This document shows, piece by piece, positions 16,578 to 25,099 of a DNA stretch of 64,000 nucleotides; position 1 is the first letter of the stretch, and every line of letters starts with the position of its first letter. A model generated the notes under the pieces. It saw only the letters and a program-made list of their open reading frames with translations, was not told the DNA's origin and searched no databases. Position numbers and translations under genes: made by a program. This DNA is from Leptospira perolatii (GTDB lineage Bacteria > Spirochaetota > Leptospiria > Leptospirales > Leptospiraceae), in the NCBI RefSeq assembly GCF_002811875.1, contig NZ_NPDZ01000002.1, positions 310,001 to 374,000 of the forward strand. The letters are read 5' to 3'.

Positions 16578-18432
16578 TTTCGTTCTTTAACCTTCTAAGT
16601 AGATTCATCGCCACTTCATTTTCGGGTTCAAAGGCGAAGACATCCTGCAAAAGGATTTCCGCTCTTTTTGTGTTTCCAATTCTTCTGTAAGAGTCAGAGA
16701 GAATTAACAGATTCTTAACATGTCCCGGATGTCTGTATCTGAATCTTTCTCCGAATTCTATAGAATCAGAGTAATTCTTTCTTTTGCAGTGATTCTTTGC
16801 CAGAAAGTATAGGTATTTGGTTTCAGCTGGATAGAGATGGACGATTTGCTTTGCGTGTTCCAAAGCAGAATCCATATCGTCCCTTCTCAAGCTTTGAGTG
16901 ACGGCTTCTTTCAGAATGATTTTAGAATGAAACCCTTCGTTTAATCTTTTTTGAATAATAGGAAATCTCTCTTCTTCCGGAAGACCTAAAATTTCTGCCT
17001 CCCAATTTTTGGATTCCGGCTTGATCTTGATAGAGGCACCCTTTGGTTGGAAGGAGATTTTGAGTAAAGAAAGGTCATCTATAATCTCGCCGGATTTCTT
17101 AATCTCGTTTACGATTGAAGTCAGGTTTCCATTACCTTTCTCTACGACTTGCAGGAAAATGTTTTCGTCTTCGATCATGTTTTTGGAATTCGATTCTTTG
17201 TCCCAAACCATGAGGTCCTCTCTTCCGTCCGACCCCAAAAGAATCACATCACCTGGACTCATCTGGAACAAGCTAACAAAGAATTTGCTCTTGATACCAA
17301 GCATTCCGATTTTTCTAAAATAGATCTGAGAATCGATAAAAGAAGCCTTACCATCTCTATAGAGTACCGGAAACGGATGCTCCGCATTAATGTAATATAC
17401 TAGCCCCGACTCTTCGTCGACTAGACCTATAACCATAGAAATCATCATCGCGCCGTCAAAGCTCTCAAAAGTCTTTTGCAATTCTATGATCGCGCTCTTT
17501 AGCCATCTTTCCGGGTACTGATTTTGGTTGGCTTCGAGCATTTTTGTCCTTTGGACCAATGCGTGGAATACCGCACCGAATACGATCGCGCCTCCGGCAC
17601 CTTGCAAAGATTTTCCCATTGCATCAGCGTTTACAAAGACTACATATCTTTTTCCTTGCAAACGTACTACATTCGAAACACAAATATCACCTCCGATTTC
17701 CTGGTTCCAGGTTTTGAAGGTAAACTTTTTCTTTTGGCTCGTATAAAACTCTACAGATACTGTATCGCTTTTGGCCAGATTTAAACTGAGGGGCTTGAGA
17801 ACCAGCGAGGTCAAAAAGTAATCTCCGTCCTGTTGGGATTTGAGATTACTGATCAGATTCATTTTTTCAAATTCTGATTTGGTTAGAGAAAATTTAAAGT
17901 GAGCGATCGTGACCGAAATGATGATGGTACCGAGCATAAAATACAGATTATTAATAATTGAGATAACCTGAAAGTTAGTATCGAATGCCAAATTGGTCAG
18001 AACATATTGCAAAACAATGATAAAGCTATTTAGGGCGCCTTTCCAAGCATTCCAGGGTAGAAAAAGATTGATCGCTATGAGTACTAGGTTTAAGCCAGCA
18101 TAATAAGAAGATTCGAATCCCCCAAGTCTCGTGGTCATCAAAGTGATGATTCCGCCGACTACGAACGTAAATACATATGCATGAATCGCGTTCCAGGGGT
18201 TAGGCTTAGAGAATTTCAGTATCAACAACTGAACCAAAGCGATTCCGGTTGCGATTCCCCTAAGAGTAAAGAAGTAGCTTAGGTTATCCTGTAGATATTC
18301 TTTTGGAATGATGAAGTAGTCCAATCCCCCAAACAAAGGTACTAAGATTACACCGAGAATGCAAACAATCTCGATCCACTTTTTTTCCAAAGCCCAAACG
18401 AATTCGTCAAAACTTCGGTTCTTTGTCTCCAT
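16549..18432 (-). CDS. Membrane-anchored SpoIIE/PP2C-type phosphatase with C-terminal TPRs
   Basis: The 627-residue protein begins with about six hydrophobic segments (residues 15-190). A linker with QQDGDYFLTSLVLKPLS follows, then a SpoIIE-type phosphatase with metal-site motifs GGDICVSN, NADAMGKSLQGAGGA, LLGSDGREDL and IIDDLSLLK. TPR-like helices occupy the end (residues about 480-620). Such PP2C enzymes dephosphorylate serine or threonine on partner proteins. The linker and phosphatase closely resemble the C-terminal third of the two giant kinases at 28468 and 34395, including the TPR tail. AAGGA lies 7 bases before the start. No sensor domain other than the membrane part is seen. It heads a two-gene unit with the PilZ-like methyltransferase. 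Confidence 0.88.
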   Translation of the reverse strand: METKNRSFDEFVWALEKKWIEIVCILGVILVPLFGGLDYFIIPKEYLQDNLSYFFTLRGIATGIALVQLLILKFSKPNPWNAIHAYVFTFVVGGIITLMTTRLGGFESSYYAGLNLVLIAINLFLPWNAWKGALNSFIIVLQYVLTNLAFDTNFQVISIINNLYFMLGTIIISVTIAHFKFSLTKSEFEKMNLISNLKSQQDGDYFLTSLVLKPLSLNLAKSDTVSVEFYTSQKKKFTFKTWNQEIGGDICVSNVVRLQGKRYVVFVNADAMGKSLQGAGGAIVFGAVFHALVQRTKMLEANQNQYPERWLKSAIIELQKTFESFDGAMMISMVIGLVDEESGLVYYINAEHPFPVLYRDGKASFIDSQIYFRKIGMLGIKSKFFVSLFQMSPGDVILLGSDGREDLMVWDKESNSKNMIEDENIFLQVVEKGNGNLTSIVNEIKKSGEIIDDLSLLKISFQPKGASIKIKPESKNWEAEILGLPEEERFPIIQKRLNEGFHSKIILKEAVTQSLRRDDMDSALEHAKQIVHLYPAETKYLYFLAKNHCKRKNYSDSIEFGERFRYRHPGHVKNLLILSDSYRRIGNTKRAEILLQDVFAFEPENEVAMNLLRRLKNENGKDLVKSD

Positions 18433-18882
18433 AATACATCCTTAATATTAGGAAAATTTTTTATATGAATGTTATTTACCGTAGATAATTTCGCTTGGAC
18501 TTTTATCTATGTGCCAATTGAATTTTCGGGATAACCTTTCGCAGAAATTACGAAATTCCGAACCAGAATAATGACAAAAAAAGATCAGTCAATAAATATT
18601 TTAAATCGGGAGATTTCCGCCAAACCTAATTAAAACGATCGTTATAACTGGTGAAAGATGGATTACAAAATCTTCCATTATGCATCTCTACTATTCGTTG
18701 CGATCCAGAACAGGGATTTTCTCAAATTTGATGGGCAGTGCAAAAAAATGCGATAGGCTCCCAGCCCTCTAATTGTATAAGATTTCCGAGTTTTTGTACG
18801 CTCTGATTGCTGTGCACAATAGTTTTGATTCATTAATTAGTTGCAGAAGCTGGATATCGGGGTGAAACCTTACGGATCAGGC
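18433..18882. other. Intergenic region between divergent phosphatase and MarR genes
   Basis: About 450 bases carry the 5' regions of two divergent units. The only structured element I see is the perfect 10-base palindrome AACGATCGTT at 18634-18643, in an AT-rich setting, which could be an operator for the MarR-type regulator. No small gene or RNA was recognised. Confidence 0.4.
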
Positions 18883-19362
18883 ATGAAAAAAGAGAAATCG
18901 AATTCCGGTCCCAGTCTCATCGATACTGCTTTCGCATATTATTATTATAGGGTGGAGAGATTGGTTCGAATGCACTTTTCGCAGCTCATGATCGAGCTAG
19001 GGGAAGATATTTCGATCGAGCAATGGATATTGATCAATCGGCTCGCCGAGACAGGAAGTTCTCCTCAAAGCGAACTAGTCGATAAAACATTCAAAGACCG
19101 GCCGAACGTTACACGCCTTTTGGATGGATTGGAAAAAAGAAATTTAGTAGAGAGAATTGACGACCCGGGAGATAGAAGAAAGTTCGAGATTCGACTCACC
19201 AAAGATGGTAGGGCATTGCTCGATAGAATGGTTCCTAAAATCAAGAAAGAAAGAGCAGTGGTCTACGATGGGTTAGGAAAGAAAGACCTGGATTCCTTGA
19301 AAAAAATTTCTGAAAAAATAGAAGAGAATATTTTACATTCAAAAGTAGGGAAGCGAAAATAG
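18883..19362 (+). CDS. MarR family transcriptional regulator
   Basis: The protein (about 160 residues from the ATG at 18883; a TTG at 18841 would add 14) is a winged-helix MarR regulator. Typical pieces are EQWILINRLAETGSSPQSEL, the recognition-helix region RPNVTRLLDGLEKRNLVERI, and the wing DDPGDRRKFEIRLTKDGRAL. MarR proteins bind short palindromes as dimers and often answer small phenolic ligands or oxidants. I favour the ATG start because of the upstream ACGGATCAGG and because the domain begins later. The gene converges with a peroxiredoxin-like gene, so a role in redox response is possible but not shown. Confidence 0.9.
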   Translation: MKKEKSNSGPSLIDTAFAYYYYRVERLVRMHFSQLMIELGEDISIEQWILINRLAETGSSPQSELVDKTFKDRPNVTRLLDGLEKRNLVERIDDPGDRRKFEIRLTKDGRALLDRMVPKIKKERAVVYDGLGKKDLDSLKKISEKIEENILHSKVGKRK

Positions 19363-19376
19363 AGGAACGCTTCCCT
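19347..19376. terminator. Possible bidirectional terminator hairpin
   Basis: AGGGAAGCG (19347-19355) and CGCTTCCCT (19368-19376) form a perfect 9-base stem with a 12-base loop. It spans the MarR stop codon and lies between two convergent genes, the right place for a shared terminator. There is no strong T-run on either side. Confidence 0.5.
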
Positions 19377-19395
19377 TGAAGCCTATCTAATTTCC

Positions 19396-19950
19396 TTAAG
19401 TCGTCACCAGAACCCGTGGAGCGAACTGAAACAATTGATGGATCGGAATATGATCGGTCACTTTGGAAGAATACTTAGAAATTTGCACCTTTCCATTCGG
19501 GCCAATCAAAAACTCAGCTGGCATCCTGTCCATTTTCATCCCAGGAACTTTTCTCATTTCGAATCCTAGGGATTTCGCCTCATCTATCTCCCGCTTTCCG
19601 GTGGCCATGGTTTTGATGACTCCGAGCCAGGAGCTTTGCACTCCATACAGATTGTAAAGTTTGTTTTCCTTGTCAGCAATGATCCGAAACGGAAGTCCAT
19701 CGATTCCCTCCATATCCGCGATTTGGGAAGCTGAAGATTCGAAAACCGCCAAAATTTCTATTCCATTTTTCTGAAATTCAGGATAGGCAGCTAGCAATTG
19801 CTGGATTCTCAGGTTGCAAAGCGCGCACTCCACATTTCTGAAAAAAGCCAAATAGAGGCTTTTTCCCAAATAGTCCTCGGATCGAATCTGTTTTCCTTCA
19901 TAATCTAAAACCGAAAAGTTCTTAGCTGAATCTCCTACTTTTAATTTCAT
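19396..19950 (-). CDS. AhpC/TSA-family peroxiredoxin-like protein
   Basis: This thioredoxin-fold protein has the usual start KLKVGDSAKNFSVLDYEGK, a two-cysteine motif ECALC (Cys42 and Cys45 from the chosen start), LAVFESSASQ, and LPFRIIADKENKLYNLYGV. The Cys-x-x-Cys arrangement resembles peroxiredoxin-like/thioredoxin-like reductases rather than classic AhpC. I choose the ATG at 19950 because GGAG lies 7 bases before it and the domain begins at once; the ATG at 19971 would add seven residues and has no ribosome site. It would be cytoplasmic. It lies convergent to the MarR gene and is not part of an operon. Confidence 0.88.
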   Translation of the reverse strand: MKLKVGDSAKNFSVLDYEGKQIRSEDYLGKSLYLAFFRNVECALCNLRIQQLLAAYPEFQKNGIEILAVFESSASQIADMEGIDGLPFRIIADKENKLYNLYGVQSSWLGVIKTMATGKREIDEAKSLGFEMRKVPGMKMDRMPAEFLIGPNGKVQISKYSSKVTDHIPIHQLFQFAPRVLVTT

Positions 19951-20226
19951 CTGTTTCTCCTGTTTTGCCATGCACTATTTATTATATAGATAAATGTTGC
20001 TTATGCAACAATAATTTAAGCAATTAAATGAAGAAAGTTGGAACTTTTTCCGTCCTTTTCCGGCCAAATTTAAGAAAATTTAAATATCGGAAGCATCCTT
20101 AAGGGATAAACGAATCGAAAAAACGATGATCTTTTCAGATAAAAAAATATTGAAATGCCTTGGATTCTAAATCTGAAATGTCTCTTACCCGAAGAAAGTA
20201 TTTCTAATTCGAAATGGAGTAAAGCT

Positions 20227-21078
20227 ATGGTTCGTAAAATGGAAGTCTTTTTGATTTGCCTGTTACTAGGTTGGAACAGCGGCTGTAAAAACTTATTCGG
20301 AGGAAACGATGACGGTCCGAACGATGTAGAGAAAGGTCTGGCTGCTTTTTTGCTTTCCTGCACCTCCGGTACGGATGTAGTAGAAACTCTCTATGCAGGA
20401 GGACCTTCTTGCATTACGAATATTTCAGCCGATGCTCCGGCTTGGATCCGAAACAATTTTCATTGTGTTACCGTAAGAGTCTGTGGGAGTTCGTATTGGT
20501 TCCAGACGAACGATCTTCCACCTTTTAAGACTGCTTATTACGGAGCCAGTTCTCCCTATTATACAGCTTTCGATACTCAGAGCGGGGCTAGACACCAAAA
20601 TCCGAATACAATCTCTTCGCAAAACATCTCCATGCTCATTCCGAGCGTGCCTAGTTATGCTTCCTCCAATCTGGATCCTACTGCTGGAATCGACGCGATA
20701 GGAATCAGTACCTATGGAGTAGTTTTTTTTAATAATCAAGCCGCTCCCGGGGACGTCTTAGCTACCGAATACCAAACCATGGATTCGGGAGAAGGACATC
20801 CACAAAATAGCGGAAAATACCACCACCATACTGAGCCTTTCAACTTGACCAACGATGGAATGGAACTGATCGGGGTGATGCTGGATGGTTACCCGATTTA
20901 TGGCAAAAAGGACCAAAGCGGGAACCACCCAACTTTGGATTCTACAACGAATTCCATAGCTTGCACTACCACGGAATTTCCCTCCGGAACCTATTGCTAT
21001 CACGTAGTCAACAGTACTGGAGTGGGCGCCTATATATTGGGAAGTTATTTTAGGGGAAGGAGAGGAACTCTATTTTAA
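20227..21078 (+). CDS. YHYH-domain lipoprotein
   Basis: The protein (283 residues from ATG 20227) starts with a basic n-region and hydrophobic stretch ending LLGWNSGC, a spirochaetal lipobox, so it is probably a lipoprotein. The frame is open to 20155, but the ATG at 20227 has GGAG 7 bases upstream and gives a proper signal peptide. The C-terminal half has the YHYH-type region: GKYHHHTEPFNL, then LIGVMLDGYPIYGKKD and TYCYHVVNSTG. The YHYH family is of uncharacterised function; histidine richness suggests metal binding. It begins a three-gene run with an SCO1-like and an MORN-type lipoprotein, suggesting metal or copper handling at the envelope (inference). Confidence 0.85.
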   Translation: MVRKMEVFLICLLLGWNSGCKNLFGGNDDGPNDVEKGLAAFLLSCTSGTDVVETLYAGGPSCITNISADAPAWIRNNFHCVTVRVCGSSYWFQTNDLPPFKTAYYGASSPYYTAFDTQSGARHQNPNTISSQNISMLIPSVPSYASSNLDPTAGIDAIGISTYGVVFFNNQAAPGDVLATEYQTMDSGEGHPQNSGKYHHHTEPFNLTNDGMELIGVMLDGYPIYGKKDQSGNHPTLDSTTNSIACTTTEFPSGTYCYHVVNSTGVGAYILGSYFRGRRGTLF

Positions 21079-21097
21079 ATTTGAGTGAAGTTCAAAA

Positions 21098-21793
21098 ATG
21101 AAAGCTCTCTGTTTTGTTTGGATTGTATCACTATTTTTTATTCAGTGCAAAGACCGAGGAATCTCTTCTGAATATCCCAAGGAAGTAACTTCTTTTTCTG
21201 AAAAAGGGGAAGGACTTCCTTTTTTTACCGGAAAGGATATGAGACCGACTTGGGATTCAGAAGAAGCTCGAAGGCTCGAAGATTTTCAGGGTTGGGACCA
21301 GAAAGGAGTTTTGTTTGGTTCCAACGAAATGAACGGAAAGATTTGCGTTGTTTCTTTTTTCTTTTCCAAGTGCGCTGGAATTTGTCCAATGATCACGCGA
21401 AACTTACTCTCGGTACAGGAGAAATATAAGGAGAGGAAAGGAATGCTACTAGTTTCTTTTTCGATTACACCGGATCTGGACACTTCTCAGAAATTGAACT
21501 CTTTCGCGAAGGAAAGAAAAATCTTATATAATAAATGGAGATTGCTCACCGGGGACAAAAAGAAAATTTATTCGATCGCAAGGAATAGTTTTAATGCGGA
21601 TATTTTTTCACCTCGCGAAAACCAAGAGCAGGGATTAAGCGAAAACGATTTTTTGCATTCCGAAAGTTTATTTTTATTGGATCGAAAACTTAGGATTCGA
21701 GGAGTTTATAACGGGCGAATGCCTTCGTCCATCCAGGAGCTGACTGAACATGCAGAAATTTTAATGGAAGAAGATTCTAAGAAATCTATATAG
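21098..21793 (+). CDS. SCO1/SenC-type copper chaperone lipoprotein
   Basis: The 231-residue protein has a signal sequence ending LFFIQC, predicting a lipid-anchored thioredoxin-fold protein. The copper site of SCO proteins is complete: Cys92 and Cys96 in FSKCAGICPM and His187 in DFLHSESLFLLDRK. SCO proteins deliver copper to the CuA site of cytochrome c oxidase or act as thiol-redox proteins. It follows the YHYH lipoprotein by about 20 bases and is followed by the MORN-type gene within 5 bases. No oxidase genes are in the window, so the target is not known. Confidence 0.92.
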   Translation: MKALCFVWIVSLFFIQCKDRGISSEYPKEVTSFSEKGEGLPFFTGKDMRPTWDSEEARRLEDFQGWDQKGVLFGSNEMNGKICVVSFFFSKCAGICPMITRNLLSVQEKYKERKGMLLVSFSITPDLDTSQKLNSFAKERKILYNKWRLLTGDKKKIYSIARNSFNADIFSPRENQEQGLSENDFLHSESLFLLDRKLRIRGVYNGRMPSSIQELTEHAEILMEEDSKKSI

Positions 21794-21798
21794 CGAAT

Positions 21799-22383
21799 AT
21801 GAAGCTAGTTCTATCAAAATCCTTTTTTTTCCGGATTAGTTTGTTTGCGTTCTTCGCGCTTTCGGTCTTGGTCAACTGCGTGCGAAAAATAGAACTACCC
21901 AATCCAGGAATCGCTAGATCAGAAGGATTGCTCTTTTTTCAGACGAAACCTTTTACCGGAATCCTGGTTAGTCGCTTGGACGCGATCAGAGTCATTCGGG
22001 AAACTCCGTACGAGAAAGGGATATTGCACGGAGTTGAAAGGGAGATTTTCGAGAATGGAAACCTTTCTGCCGAAAGAACCTATTCTCAGGGATGGAAGAC
22101 CGGAGTGCATCGAGGTTGGTTTCCCTCGGGTGCTCGGAGATTTCACCATGAATACAAATACAATCAATATGACGGAGAAGCTTGGGAGTGGTACGAGTCC
22201 GGCGCGCTCTATTCGTATGCAAAATATAAAGAAGGCAAGCCGATCGGTAGAAAGATTTGGAGAGAAGACGGGACTATTTATCTAAACTATATTTTTCCGG
22301 ATGGAAAGGCATTTGGCTTTCCTGGTGCAAAACTTTGCAGACAAGTCAGAGGGGGAAAGGATGGAGGAACCGCATCCTTATAA
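21799..22383 (+). CDS. MORN-variant (YwqK-like) repeat lipoprotein
   Basis: This 194-residue protein has a hydrophobic start ending LSVLVNC (lipobox) and then short repeats of the MORN-variant/YwqK type. Examples are FENGNLSAERTYSQG, FPSGARRFHHEYKYNQYDG, YESGALYSYAKYKEG and REDGTIYLNYIF. Each repeat has the x-x-G pattern followed by a beta-hairpin. Such repeats are common in bacterial outer-membrane or antitoxin-like proteins, with no general catalytic role. It is tightly linked to the SCO1-like gene (6 bases), which argues for a single transcript. I do not know its function. Confidence 0.75.
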   Translation: MKLVLSKSFFFRISLFAFFALSVLVNCVRKIELPNPGIARSEGLLFFQTKPFTGILVSRLDAIRVIRETPYEKGILHGVEREIFENGNLSAERTYSQGWKTGVHRGWFPSGARRFHHEYKYNQYDGEAWEWYESGALYSYAKYKEGKPIGRKIWREDGTIYLNYIFPDGKAFGFPGAKLCRQVRGGKDGGTASL

Positions 22384-22735
22384 GTTTCTGTCGATTGGAT
22401 ACAATCGAAAAGATTAGCATCGCGAGTTGGAAAAGTAAGGAAACAATTTTGTGAATATGTGCTTTTAGAGACATTTTTGGAAGATATAGAACCCAAAACA
22501 TTTTGTTAAACGAAGAAGACATTAAAGAACTGTGAATCATTTCGATTCCATTTTTCGGAAAATAAATTGATTAGCTCTTTCGAGAGCGATCTAGGGTGTA
22601 GATTCTGCCGGATTGGCTTTTTTCAGCTGTATTTTTCTTTTTCCTTGCAAACCACCATTTACCGGAGGTAAGATAAAGATTCTTTCAATAGTCTGATCTG
22701 GATGCGACTGATCGTTTGGGGAGAAGGTTAGCATT
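22384..22735. other. Intergenic region before the 7TM-PAS-phosphatase gene
   Basis: About 350 bases without a convincing gene. A small hairpin GCTCT-TTCG-AGAGC sits near 22575-22589 without a T-run. Nothing else was recognised. Confidence 0.4.
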
Positions 22736-25093
22736 GTGGCTAAATTGAAATCATCGCATTTAATAGCGCTAGGCATCTTAACCTGCCTTTTTCACTGTAA
22801 GGAAGTCTCGGCCACATTCGATTTTTATCCGAAGGCAAAGTCTGGTCTTTTAATCCTTACAAATCAAAGCTTAGAACAAAAATCGATCTTGCCTTTGGAA
22901 GGCGAATGGGAACTTTGCGAAGGCTTTGGACCATCAAAAAATTGCTCTTTCACTTCCGTACCTGGTTATTGGAAAGAGACGCAAATTCAGAATCTTTCCG
23001 GGAACAGATACGGAGCGGCTACTTATAAACTCAGAATCCGTGGACTGGAGCCAGGGGAATATGCATTAAAAATGCATGAAATTCATAATGCCTACAGACT
23101 TTTTGTGAACCAAAAGTTGCTTCTTTCTTTTGGAACTCCCGCATTACAGTCCGAGCAAGAAGTGAGAAAAATCGGAAAACCTGTAGTTTCTTTTCTGGTC
23201 GAAAAAGGGAAGAGAGAGACACAGATCGCATTAGAAGTTTCTAATTGGTTTGAAGGAGCCGGTGGAATCAGAAGAACTCCCGAATTAGGTAGTCTTAGCG
23301 ACATACTTGCTCTAGACCGTGCAAAGAGAAATCTAGACTTTCTAACATTCGGTGCGCTAATTTTTTTTGGATTTTCCAGTTTCTTCTTTTACGTGATCAC
23401 GAAAGAGGAGTTCTCCTCTTTGTTCCTTTCTCTGTTCTGCGGAGCTCTAGCGATTCGGATATTTTTCACAGAGGAACATTATGTTTTAGAATGGTTTCCT
23501 AATTTTCCACCTGTACTGGAATCCAGGATAGATGTGGGGAGCCTTTTTGTGTGCGGAATACTTTTCATGTCCTATCTTAGGTGCTTGTTTCCCTATGAAC
23601 TGAATTTGACTACGTTTCGTGTTTTCCTGATTCCGAATATACTTTGGTTGTCCGGGTTTTGGATGTTCCATGGCGAGGCGCTAGAGAAGATATTTCAAGT
23701 ATATCTTGGATTTCTAATCCTGACCTTGGCTGCGATTACAATCGTTGCGATCCAGGCGTACCGAAGGAATCGGACCGGCGCCAAAGTATTTTTAGCCTCC
23801 TGGGCCTTGTTTTTTTTCGGAGCCGCGAACGATATTTTGTCTAGATTTGGAATTATATCCACTCCATATATTTCTCCTTATACGTTTCTATTATTCATAG
23901 CTTTTCAATCGATTTTGATTTCGGTTCGTTACAAGTCTCTATTACAATTTGCTGATTCTCTTAATAAGGAATTAGATGTTAAGTTCAGAGCAATTTCTTC
24001 TTCTGTGCAGGAAGCGATTCTGGTTTCCGATTCTTCGGAAAGGATCCTTTATTGGAATGAGGGCGCGAACGAGATATTCGGTTGGACCTCTAGTGAAATT
24101 GTAGGAAAACCTTTGGAGACGATTATTCCTGAAGGATTCAGGAATGGCTATCATAAGCTGCTCAGTTCTGGAGATTTGACTTCCCTTCGAAAACCGATAG
24201 AATTGCCCGGGGTCCGTAAAGACGGGACCGAGTTTCCTTTCGAGCTTTCTCTTACCGCTTGGACGGTAGAAGGAAGGAGCTATATTGGCGCGATTATCCG
24301 AGATATTACGCAGAGAAAAGTCTTGGAGGAACAGAGGGATAGGGCCCTCGACACTCTAAGAAAAGATCTGCATACAGCAGAAAAGATGCAAAAGTCCATG
24401 CTACCTTTGCCAGATCCTAAGCGCTGGCCTTTCCCTTGGGATATTCTGTATTATCCTATGGGTCCGATCGGAGGAGATCTATACGATATACGTCAAACCG
24501 CCAACGGAAACTGGAGATTTTTTATCGCGGATGCAACCGGGCATGGAGCTCAGGCGGCTATGCTGACTATGGCGATTAAGGCAGATTACGATTCATTCGA
24601 AGAACCTGATATGGATCCCGGGAAAGTCCTGACTCATTTGAATCACAAGGTTTATCCTCTATTCCGAAATTTGAATTCTTTCTTTACTGCGTTTATCCTG
24701 GATTGGGATCCTAGAACCGGAACCCTTCACTACGCGTCCGGAGGTCATCCTGAACAGATACTGCAAATCGGAATGGAATCTGTACTTCTCCCGAAAACTG
24801 GACCTATGATTGGCCTGTATCCCGCTGGAAGGTTTCATACCAGAACCTTTACTCTGGAAAAAAAGAATCCGATCCGATTCTACCTGTTTTCAGACGGTGC
24901 TTTCGAAGTCTCGGACGATAGAGAAACAGAACTATTCGGAGAAGAGAGAATGTTAGCTTCTTTGTTATCTAAATCTTCTTTGCCAATTCGCAAGACTCTA
25001 GACCTTTACTTTCAGGAACTAATTCAGTTCCAAGGAAGGAAGAAGTTTGAAGACGACCTGACTCTACTCGTGGCAGATATCAGCTCCCTTTAA
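22736..25093 (+). CDS. 7TM-DISM receptor with PAS and SpoIIE-type phosphatase
   Basis: This 785-residue sensor starts at GTG 22736 with AAGG before it. It has a signal-like segment ending LTCLFHC, an extracellular beta-sandwich of the 7TMR-DISM type (residues about 30-190, with FTSVPGYWKETQ), and seven hydrophobic helices (about 205-390). A PAS domain follows (ISSSVQEAILVSDSSERILY, WNEGANEIFGW; about 410-530), then a short coiled coil and a SpoIIE/PP2C phosphatase. Metal-site motifs are GPIGGDLYDI, ADATGHGAQAAM, LFSDGAFE and FEDDLTLLVAD. It should sense an outside signal and change phosphorylation of a cytoplasmic partner, such as an anti-sigma-factor antagonist. No such partner is in the window. 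Its phosphatase belongs to a different subgroup from the giant kinases. Confidence 0.9.
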   Translation: MAKLKSSHLIALGILTCLFHCKEVSATFDFYPKAKSGLLILTNQSLEQKSILPLEGEWELCEGFGPSKNCSFTSVPGYWKETQIQNLSGNRYGAATYKLRIRGLEPGEYALKMHEIHNAYRLFVNQKLLLSFGTPALQSEQEVRKIGKPVVSFLVEKGKRETQIALEVSNWFEGAGGIRRTPELGSLSDILALDRAKRNLDFLTFGALIFFGFSSFFFYVITKEEFSSLFLSLFCGALAIRIFFTEEHYVLEWFPNFPPVLESRIDVGSLFVCGILFMSYLRCLFPYELNLTTFRVFLIPNILWLSGFWMFHGEALEKIFQVYLGFLILTLAAITIVAIQAYRRNRTGAKVFLASWALFFFGAANDILSRFGIISTPYISPYTFLLFIAFQSILISVRYKSLLQFADSLNKELDVKFRAISSSVQEAILVSDSSERILYWNEGANEIFGWTSSEIVGKPLETIIPEGFRNGYHKLLSSGDLTSLRKPIELPGVRKDGTEFPFELSLTAWTVEGRSYIGAIIRDITQRKVLEEQRDRALDTLRKDLHTAEKMQKSMLPLPDPKRWPFPWDILYYPMGPIGGDLYDIRQTANGNWRFFIADATGHGAQAAMLTMAIKADYDSFEEPDMDPGKVLTHLNHKVYPLFRNLNSFFTAFILDWDPRTGTLHYASGGHPEQILQIGMESVLLPKTGPMIGLYPAGRFHTRTFTLEKKNPIRFYLFSDGAFEVSDDRETELFGEERMLASLLSKSSLPIRKTLDLYFQELIQFQGRKKFEDDLTLLVADISSL

Positions 25094-25099
25094 TAGAGG

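Noticed and set aside
22591..22776. 61-residue minus-strand frame before the 7TM-phosphatase gene
   Set aside because: It overlaps the start of a well-supported gene on the other strand and has no ribosome site or recognisable motif.
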